In this document: piece after piece, positions 58,874 to 64,000 of the stretch
How positions within the stretch are numbered: the stretch's first letter is position 1
Layout: the number at the start of each line of letters is the position of its first letter
Assembly: GCA_036873755.1 (NCBI GenBank)
Contig: JAVTVY010020500.1
Span: 18,346-82,345 of the forward strand
Length of the DNA stretch: 64,000 bases
Source: Hanleya hanleyi
Taxonomy: Eukaryota; Mollusca; Polyplacophora; Lepidopleurida; Hanleyidae
Direction of reading: 5' to 3'
Notes under the pieces: generated by a model
Told to the model about the DNA's origin: nothing
What the model saw: the letters and a program-made list of their open reading frames with translations, nothing else
Database searches by the model: none
Position numbers and translations under genes: made by a program

Positions 58874-59355
58874 GGTTCGAGCTGTATGCGCTGTCGTGGT
58901 AACCCGCTCTTGTAAATTTGGTACGAGTGAACTGGAGTGGTGGTGGTGGGTACAACGTCGGTCGTCGTTGTCTGTTCACTGCGAGTGATGATGGTGGTGG
59001 GTACAACGTCGGTCGTCGTTGTCTGTTCAGTGTGAGGGATGAAATCCGGTGGGTTTTCAGACGTAGTAGGTGTACTTGGTGTAGGTGTTGACTGTATACT
59101 TGATGTGGCTTGTACACGTGGTGTGGTGGTAGTGATGACTGGGCTGGATACGGGGTTGACTGGTGTTATCTGTAGACCGGTTTCACTGATGGCTGGTGTT
59201 CTCAGTTGGTTAAGTAACGTGCTGACATAGGCTACGTCGTAAAACATACCTCCGTACAACACACTCAGCAGGGTTAGAAGTATCACCACAAAGCCCACTT
59301 GCGCTTTGCGCGTTTTGGGAGACGCTGTGTTCAGAGGCAGCTGCTGTTTGTCCAT
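58768..59355 (-). CDS. Thr/Ser-rich single-pass membrane protein
   Basis: 195 residues from the Met at 59,355, chosen because a TATA box lies 50 bp upstream; an earlier Met is inside the integrase gene. A short basic N-terminus (K14, R16, K17) precedes a hydrophobic helix at about residues 20-38 (VGFVVILLTLLSVLYGG), suggesting a type II membrane protein. The outer part is rich in Thr, Ser and Pro with two copies of EQTTTTDVVPTT, as in heavily O-glycosylated stalks. The last ~35 residues overlap the ATPase gene in another frame. I recognise no family. A surface or fibre-like role is speculation from composition and its place among virion genes. Confidence 0.6.
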   Translation of the reverse strand: MDKQQLPLNTASPKTRKAQVGFVVILLTLLSVLYGGMFYDVAYVSTLLNQLRTPAISETGLQITPVNPVSSPVITTTTPRVQATSSIQSTPTPSTPTTSENPPDFIPHTEQTTTTDVVPTTIITRSEQTTTTDVVPTTTTPVHSYQIYKSGLPRQRIQLEPWTLGGSIPSLASSQDRRAPAKRTSSGSSFNTPTA

Positions 59356-59404
59356 AGCACTGTGGTCGGACGTGGAATGAAGGATGACGGCAGTGGTGTC
59401 TGGC

Positions 59405-59410
59405 TTTATA
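59405..59410 (-). promoter_or_regulatory. TATA box of the Thr-rich membrane protein gene
   Basis: TATAAA on the minus strand (context gactataaagcca), 50 bp before the ATG at 59,355. It lies at the extreme 3' end of the integrase gene. The spacing agrees with the other Polinton genes here. Confidence 0.6.
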
Positions 59411-60479
59411 GTCGTTTCACCTGGTTGGCAGCGACCCAGGAATTGAAAGAACTGGGCCAGCCTTGCCATTTGACGAAATGAAACAGTTTGCCACGTCGAC
59501 GTTCCGTTTTCAAAATCTGCTCCACCGTGTAGCAGTCTTGCTGTGTTTTTACGACAGGCTGTAATTCCGTCTCGTAAAACGTCCCTAGCAACGGTTCCCC
59601 TTGAAGATCTTCCAGTTCATAGACTCGCTGCTGTCGGGGTAGGCGCCGTTTAATCAGGAAGTGCTCATCGCTCCAGTTGGGCAAGTAACTTTTCTCAAAT
59701 TGACCTTTGACTTTACTGATCCGTACAGGGTCCCCGACCTTGTACACCGCCTTCGGCGTTCGCTGCGATTGCCTGGGGTACAAGACACGCCGGACTTGGG
59801 CTTCATTGCGTTGGGTCACGGTAATGGGGGCTCTCTCTATACTCCGGTGATAGGCTCGATTGTAACCACTCACAAGTTTCGGGAGAACATCGATGTACCG
59901 CCTTGTATTCTTATAGGTGAAATATTTATACATGCGGCCTTTGAATGTCCTGTTGAACCTTTCCACCACGGAAGCCTTGGTCTCGTTGTACGTATGGAAG
60001 AAAAACACCTTCTGGGCTTTCAGAAACTGTTGGAACGGTCTGTTGAGGAATTCCGTGCCTTCGTCGGTTTGCAAATACAAAGGTTTGCGCCCGGTCTTGA
60101 AGATGTCTTTGAACGCCGCTATGAGATTCGCCCCCGTTTTCGTCCGGATGGGTACCACCCACGCATACTTCGATAGGATATCGATGCACGTCAAGATATA
60201 CCGATTCCCATCGTTGTGTTTGGCAAAGGCGCTCATATCGACCAAATCCGCTTGCCACTGGGCATCTATTCCTCCCACGATGACCCGGTTCCGTAGAAAA
60301 TGGCGACGGACAGATCGATGTAAGGTATAGGTGTCTTGTTTTCTTAACCAATCTCGGACTCGGGCACGTTGTATCCCCTGGGGTTTGGCCGCCCGATAGA
60401 GAGCCGACAATGCACTATAGGCCGCCGGACTGTCGGGACTGTAGTATAAGTTATCCAACACCTTCTCCCAGCGCTTCAT
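59406..60479 (-). CDS. Polinton integrase (DDE, with chromodomain)
   Basis: 357 residues, open throughout. The rve catalytic core runs from about residue 70 to 190, with Asp78 (WQADLVDM), Asp139 (LQTDEGTEF) and Glu173 (VVERFNRTFK); the 34-residue D-to-E step matches the retroviral/LTR-type integrase family. A linker with YKVGDPVRISK follows (SH3-like region, near 250-265), then a chromodomain at about residues 317-357 (YTVEQILKTERRRGKLFHFV then WQGWP and NSW). The enzyme would join element ends to host DNA with 6-bp staggers; the chromodomain may steer it to histone marks. It has its own TATA box and looks functional. Confidence 0.93.
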   Translation of the reverse strand: MKRWEKVLDNLYYSPDSPAAYSALSALYRAAKPQGIQRARVRDWLRKQDTYTLHRSVRRHFLRNRVIVGGIDAQWQADLVDMSAFAKHNDGNRYILTCIDILSKYAWVVPIRTKTGANLIAAFKDIFKTGRKPLYLQTDEGTEFLNRPFQQFLKAQKVFFFHTYNETKASVVERFNRTFKGRMYKYFTYKNTRRYIDVLPKLVSGYNRAYHRSIERAPITVTQRNEAQVRRVLYPRQSQRTPKAVYKVGDPVRISKVKGQFEKSYLPNWSDEHFLIKRRLPRQQRVYELEDLQGEPLLGTFYETELQPVVKTQQDCYTVEQILKTERRRGKLFHFVKWQGWPSSFNSWVAANQVKRL

Positions 60480-60506
60480 GGTGACAAATGATGATGGACC
60501 CTGGCT

Positions 60507-60976
60507 CTATCGTTTATTTATAACAGGTATATCTTGGGCCGGAGTTTCTTTCTGATTTTCTTCCTTGGCTTCCACAGTGTCCATGGTGAATGACCAGTCC
60601 AACTCGTCTGATGACCGCTTGATAAGCACTTGATCCACATCTACCACGGCATCTTCCAATGCAGACCATAGATCAGGGTGAAGGGTAAAATGCACTGTAC
60701 CCCATCTAGCCGAGCCAATTGAGCAAAGAAAGGGCCGCGTCGGATGTACACATCGTGACACAAGTGGATGAGGTCGCCGTCCAGTTCACCAGACAACACC
60801 CGTTTGAACTTGGTCCAGCCCTCTCGGGACAGACGAATGTGGGCCGGGCACGCTTGTGTAGGGTCCGCATCACAGATGTCTCCCACCTCCTCCATGATAT
60901 CGACCTTATCCGCATACACGTTCAAGAAAACCTCGGGGGTCAAGCTGAGATACGCCAGTATTATATGCTCCGTCAT
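60507..60976 (-). pseudogene. PC4-like small protein 1, frameshifted
   Basis: Starts at 60,976 (MTEHIILAYLSLTPEVFLNV). The first frame contains HIRLSREGWTKFKRVLSGEL and IRRGPFFAQLARLDG, then loses similarity. The next frame (down to 60,507) carries TVHFTLHPDLWSALEDAV and RSSDELDWSF, which match the paralogue at 61,057-61,536. The frame change is at about 60,690-60,720. The GWTKFKRVL helix after a beta-rich start resembles the ssDNA-binding PC4/p15 fold (LxxxxWxxL), but this is a suggestion, not an established match. It could be a genuine mutation or an assembly error. Confidence 0.6.
60517..60522 (-). promoter_or_regulatory. TATA box of the integrase gene
   Basis: TATAAATAAACGATAG on the minus strand, 38 bp before the ATG at 60,479. 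The box lies within the 3' end of the preceding PC4-like gene. Confidence 0.65.
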
Positions 60977-61017
60977 GGTCAGTACGTGAATGGTACCAAA
61001 TTTGACTGTCTCTCGTA

Positions 61018-61023
61018 TTTATA
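61018..61023 (-). promoter_or_regulatory. TATA box of PC4-like gene 1
   Basis: CTATAAATACGAGAG on the minus strand, 42 bp before the ATG at 60,976. The same 15 bases occur upstream of PC4-like gene 2. Confidence 0.7.
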
Positions 61024-61056
61024 GGGAGAACCCCGTGAGATCAAAGGATCGGGTGG

Positions 61057-61536
61057 TCAAAGTCTAGCCGGGTAATCAATGGCATCGTCGTTTGGTTCAT
61101 TGCTAGACATTTGTTCATTGGGTTCTGCCGCCGCTTCTCTCAGGGCACGAGCCCACTCCAACTCGTCTGATGACCGCTCGTCCGGTGTAAACAGCTGGTC
61201 CACGATAGGCACCACTTTCTCGAAGGCTATCCACAGATCGGGGTCTACGGTGAAGCTTCGCGTAGGGTCTTGGTAGCGGCCCAGGCGTGGAAAGAAGGGT
61301 CCACGGTATACGTAGATGGCATTGTCTATGTGGATGAGGTGTCCATCGAGCTCGCCGCTCAACACCCGTTTAAATTTGGTCCAGCCGTCACGGTGTAGCG
61401 TAACCGTATTCGATACGGTCTCAGCGCGCGACCAGCAAACATCTCCACAGTCTTCCACGAGGGTGACTTTATCTTCATATACGTGTAACCCCACCCGGGG
61501 TGTAAGGGGAAGGATGGCTCGTAGAACTGGTGACAT
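61057..61536 (-). CDS. PC4-like small protein 2
   Basis: 159 residues from the Met at 61,536 (MSPVLRAILPLTPRVGLHVY). I prefer this start over the in-frame Met at 61,569 because it aligns with the paralogue's first residue and lies 53 bp from the TATA box, whereas 61,569 is only 20 bp from it. The protein has a beta-rich N-terminal part (GLHVYEDKVTLVEDCGDVC), the conserved RDGWTKFKRVLSGELDGHL, YVYRGPFF, DPDLWIAFEKVV and an acidic C-terminal tail after RSSDELEW. It is a tandem duplicate of the 60,507-60,976 gene. A PC4/p15-like ssDNA-binding role is tentative; otherwise unknown. Confidence 0.65.
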   Translation of the reverse strand: MSPVLRAILPLTPRVGLHVYEDKVTLVEDCGDVCWSRAETVSNTVTLHRDGWTKFKRVLSGELDGHLIHIDNAIYVYRGPFFPRLGRYQDPTRSFTVDPDLWIAFEKVVPIVDQLFTPDERSSDELEWARALREAAAEPNEQMSSNEPNDDAIDYPARL

Positions 61537-61588
61537 GGTTGACCCAATGACGATCGTTGAATGACGCACACTGTGTCTGACTCTCGTA

Positions 61589-61594
61589 TTTATA
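61589..61594 (-). promoter_or_regulatory. TATA box of PC4-like gene 2
   Basis: CTATAAATACGAGAG (61,581-61,595, minus strand), identical over 15 bases to the one before gene 1; 53 bp before the chosen ATG. Confidence 0.7.
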
Positions 61595-61608
61595 GTCAGG
61601 TCCCACTG

Positions 61609-61935
61609 TCAGTGCCACAGCGCCAGGGTCAATAGGGCACAGACCATGACTAGGCCAACCAGCCGTCGCTGATTCCGGCGTGAGCGCTCGTGGTCCATAG
61701 CCCGAGCATCAAGGATGGCTGTCACAGTCCAGTAGTGGTGAGTGATGGCACACCTCTCCATCGAGTGCACTCTGTCGAGGACCGCTTCTGTGAACTCGTT
61801 CAGGATCTGGCGTCGCCCCTCGTTGTCGTCGCCATCTGAAAACATGGACCGAACCACTGCTCGGTAACCCGTGAGCGAAATAACCACGGTCGCATGCTGT
61901 AAAATGCGAGTCGCATAGGGACGGGTGTCCGTCAT
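61609..61935 (-). CDS. Small tail-anchored membrane protein
   Basis: 108 residues (MTDTRPYATRILQHATVVIS...). A soluble N-terminal part with ILNEFTEAVLDRVHSME (helical) is followed by a basic patch (HERSRRNQRR) and a C-terminal hydrophobic helix, LVGLVMVCALLTLALWH, that ends at the last residue. This is the layout of a tail-anchored protein inserted with the N-terminus in the cytosol. No family recognised. It is the outermost gene on this side, 50 bp from its TATA box and just inside the right inverted repeat. Confidence 0.6.
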   Translation of the reverse strand: MTDTRPYATRILQHATVVISLTGYRAVVRSMFSDGDDNEGRRQILNEFTEAVLDRVHSMERCAITHHYWTVTAILDARAMDHERSRRNQRRLVGLVMVCALLTLALWH

Positions 61936-61982
61936 GGCTCTGAAACCGTAGGAATGGAGGTGTAGGATCCAGAGAGACGTGT

Positions 61983-61988
61983 TTTATA
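61983..61988 (-). promoter_or_regulatory. TATA box of the tail-anchored protein gene
   Basis: TCTATAAAACACG on the minus strand, 48 bp before the ATG at 61,935. Confidence 0.6.
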
Positions 61989-61995
61989 GACCATG

Positions 61996-62261
61996 TCACA
62001 CATGCGCGCCTAGACGTAGCTCTACGGGTGTAGTCCGTGATACGTACTATTCTGATGGGTTAGTCCAAAAAAGAGAGCAACAACAACAACAAAGATTACA
62101 GCGCTGGAGGATCCCCTGGAAAATCTTCTCCACGTCTCATGCTATAGCTCCGGTGGGGCAGGCTCAGGCTGGTGAGGCAGGCTCAGGCTGGTCAGGTCAA
62201 GCAGGCCAATGAATGCAGCATTGCCCTAAACATTCCCACTTTTATACACCTACATAGAAGT
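61996..62261. other. Spacer between the last Polinton gene and the right TIR
   Basis: Short repeats only: a caacaacaacaac run near 62,080 and a ggctcaggctggt direct repeat at 62,158-62,195. No gene. Confidence 0.5.
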
Positions 62262-62577
62262 ACCCGGATGTAGTCGCGGACGTAGGCGAAAGCATCCCAG
62301 TACCGGGATGTAGGCGCAGACGTGAGCGAAATTCTAGTGCCCGTCCATTGGTTCTTTTATCGATCGCTCATTGGCTCTTTTTCTCGACCGCTGATTGGTC
62401 CAAATGGAACTGCCCATCCTTCCCAGGTTAATTTACAATCCCCTTTTTGGGTTCAAGCTCTGTATATCGATGCCATAACATTGTTGCCGAACCTTGCCGA
62501 AAGGGAGACTTTGGACCTTTTGACCTGGATGTGACCTTTGACCTTTTGACCCGACATTCATCCGCGCACTGCCGGTG

Positions 62578-62695
62578 ATGACGCGCGCGCGCGCGTGCGT
62601 GCGGCCGGAGAACCCGCGCGCGCGCGCGCTGCGGCCGGAGTAACCCGCGCGCTGCGGCCGGGGCGGGCCGGGCCGGGCCGGGCCGGGGAAAACCC
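62578..62695. repeat. CG-alternating and GGGCC-repeat block, right TIR
   Basis: Two runs of alternating C and G (62,582-62,596 and 62,616-62,630) and a ggccggggcgggccgggccg run. The left TIR has only about 45 bp at the matching place, so the repeat expanded on one side or shrank on the other. Confidence 0.8.
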
Positions 62696-62879
62696 CACAG
62701 ACAGGTCAGTACATGCATTCCTATCATGTTCCCAGGTCACACCCCATTCACACAGACCCTCATGCATACCCGGATGCAGGCGCAGACGTCAGCGAAATTC
62801 TGGCGGGATGCCCCTTCACGAATGCTTCACTTCGATACCTCACTCGACTCCATCAGACCATTAGTGGCCCACCTAGACC

Positions 62880-63860
62880 GCAAAAACGTCTATTTCCATA
62901 CCCGTTTCCCACAATTCCCTGTCTGCGCATGCGCAGAATGTGGACAACGTCCGAGACACTACTCCAGGCGGTTGCTCCCTCACATAGGCTTCACATGGAT
63001 ACCTCACTCGACTCCATCGACCCAAAAGTAGCTCGCCTAGGCCCCAGAACGTCTATTTCCATACACTTTCTCTACTGCGCATGCGCAGAATGACCTCAGT
63101 TCCACGTCCCACCCAGCCCGTTGGATACTCCCTCACGTATGCTTTACATTGATACCTCACTCGATTCAATCGGCCCACTAGTGGCCCACCTAAACCCCAA
63201 CACATCTATTTCTATACTACGGCCAGACTGCGCATGCGCAGACTATTGACAACGAACGTCACACTAGCCCAAGCGGATGCTCCCTCACGACAGCTTCAAA
63301 ATAAGACCTCATACGACACCATAGGATCATTAGGGGCTCACCTAAACCCTAAAACGTCTATTTCCACACCCTTTTCCCAGAATTTCCTGTCTGCGCATGC
63401 GCAGAATGTTGACAACGGCCGAGACACTAGTCCAATCGGATGCCCCCTCACATATGCTTCACATTGATACCTCACTCAACTCCATCGGCTCATTAGTGGC
63501 TCACCTAGATCCCAAAACGTCTATTTTCTTACACTTTGTCTATTGCGCATGCGCAGAATGACGATATTCCGACCCTACATCCACCCAGTGGGATGCCCCC
63601 TCACATAGGCTTCACATTGATACCTCACTCGACCCCATCGGTCCATTAGTGGCCCACCTAGACCCCAAAACGACTATTTCTATACCCTTCGTCTACCGCG
63701 CATGCGCAGAATGACGATATTTCAACCCCACACCCCACATCGGATGCGCCTTCACGAATGCTTCACATGGATACCTCATACGACTCCATCGACCCACTAG
63801 TGGCCCATCTAGACCCCAAAACGTCTATTTCCATACACTTTGTCTATAGATTTAATATGC
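62880..63860. repeat. ~153-bp array with NRF-1-like palindromes, right TIR
   Basis: TGCGCATGCGCA at 62,924, 63,076, 63,229, 63,392 and 63,544, with CGCGCATGCGCA at 63,697: six sites spaced 152-163 bp, mirroring the left TIR. Confidence 0.9.
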
Positions 63861-64000
63861 ATTCCTAGTACCCGTTCTCTGCATGGCAGAACTGTACAAC
63901 CCAGAACAAGTCTGGACATGCCTTGATCTCGGGGAGTCAGGTGTTCGGCACGTGAGCTCACTCACGCAGACGCCAGACCAGGTGTTCACGGTCGCCGCAA

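Larger units (their letters stand above)
52783..64000 (-). mobile_element. Polinton/Maverick, polB-less, right end outside the window
   Basis: The left end is AGTAGTAGTATAAACACGGC, directly after gcgaatcatt of the RT; an AG start is typical of Polintons. The expected 6-bp duplication would be atcatt (52,777-52,782), but the other flank is outside the window. Long inverted repeats enclose a ~7.2-kb interior with integrase, packaging ATPase, two capsid proteins, core protein and adenain-like protease, all on the minus strand. No DNA polymerase B motif is seen anywhere inside. From the position reached in the right repeat I infer the element ends about 540 bp past the window, giving about 11.8 kb, shorter than the usual 15-20 kb. 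Confidence 0.9.
62262..64000. repeat. Polinton right terminal inverted repeat (partial)
   Basis: Reverse complement of the left repeat from about 55,092 down to 53,320, where the window ends. It has the same order: actagaatttcgctcac end, GC-rich block, ~153-bp array. Open frames here mirror those of the left repeat and are not genes. Confidence 0.9.

Noticed and set aside
59661..60330. Plus-strand open frames of 137-171 codons opposite the integrase
   Set aside because: Shadow frames of the well-supported integrase gene.

Overview
This is metazoan nuclear DNA made almost entirely of repeats and mobile elements; I see no convincing host protein gene. The evidence for a eukaryote is: non-LTR reverse-transcriptase elements with simple-sequence 3' tails, tRNA-derived and 5S-derived SINEs, fold-back MITEs, satellites, GT/AG-type exon borders inside a DNA transposon, and a Polinton/Maverick. 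The mixture suggests a marine invertebrate (a lophotrochozoan or invertebrate chordate would fit), but the species cannot be fixed from sequence alone.

Layout. (1) 1-16,780 is copy A of a large duplicated block: degenerate satellite, mostly non-coding DNA, a 41-bp minisatellite, fold-back elements, a ~64-bp G-rich array, and a broken non-LTR element ending in a TCTAA tail. (2) 16,781-27,690 is the spacer: an ~85-bp satellite that turns into a 66-bp satellite with a 926-bp higher-order duplication, an array with a GGTGGCGCCACC palindrome in most units, tRNA-headed SINE units, and a second non-LTR family inserted in another dispersed repeat. (3) 27,690-52,782 is copy B of the block, in the same orientation. 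It carries insertions that A lacks: a 2,042-bp Harbinger-like element (TAA target duplication) with a nested fold-back, a 5,453-bp element (TA target duplication) carrying exons of what looks like a SAMD3-like gene, a 5S-derived SINE, and a 432-bp tandem repeat inside the non-LTR element. Copy A therefore gives the empty site for each insertion.

(4) From 52,783 to beyond the right edge, a Polinton/Maverick sits inside copy B of the non-LTR element. Its left terminal inverted repeat is ~2.3 kb, with matching sequence from 62,262 onward; the far end is outside the window. All genes are on the minus strand. In transcription order from the right they are: a small tail-anchored protein, two related PC4-like proteins (one frameshifted), an integrase with chromodomain, a Thr-rich membrane protein, a truncated packaging ATPase, a penton-like minor capsid protein, a small basic core protein, the major capsid protein (broken by a frameshift and a stop), and an adenain-like protease. 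No DNA polymerase B gene is visible, so as it stands the element would need replication functions from elsewhere.

The most unusual observations concern the Polinton. Each inverted repeat carries a ~153-bp tandem array with NRF-1-like TGCGCATGCGCA palindromes. The early genes share a TATA box 38-53 bp before the start codon. The capsid-protease genes are packed with 1-2 nt spacing or a TAATG overlap. The packaging ATPase is broken by a copied piece of the major capsid gene.
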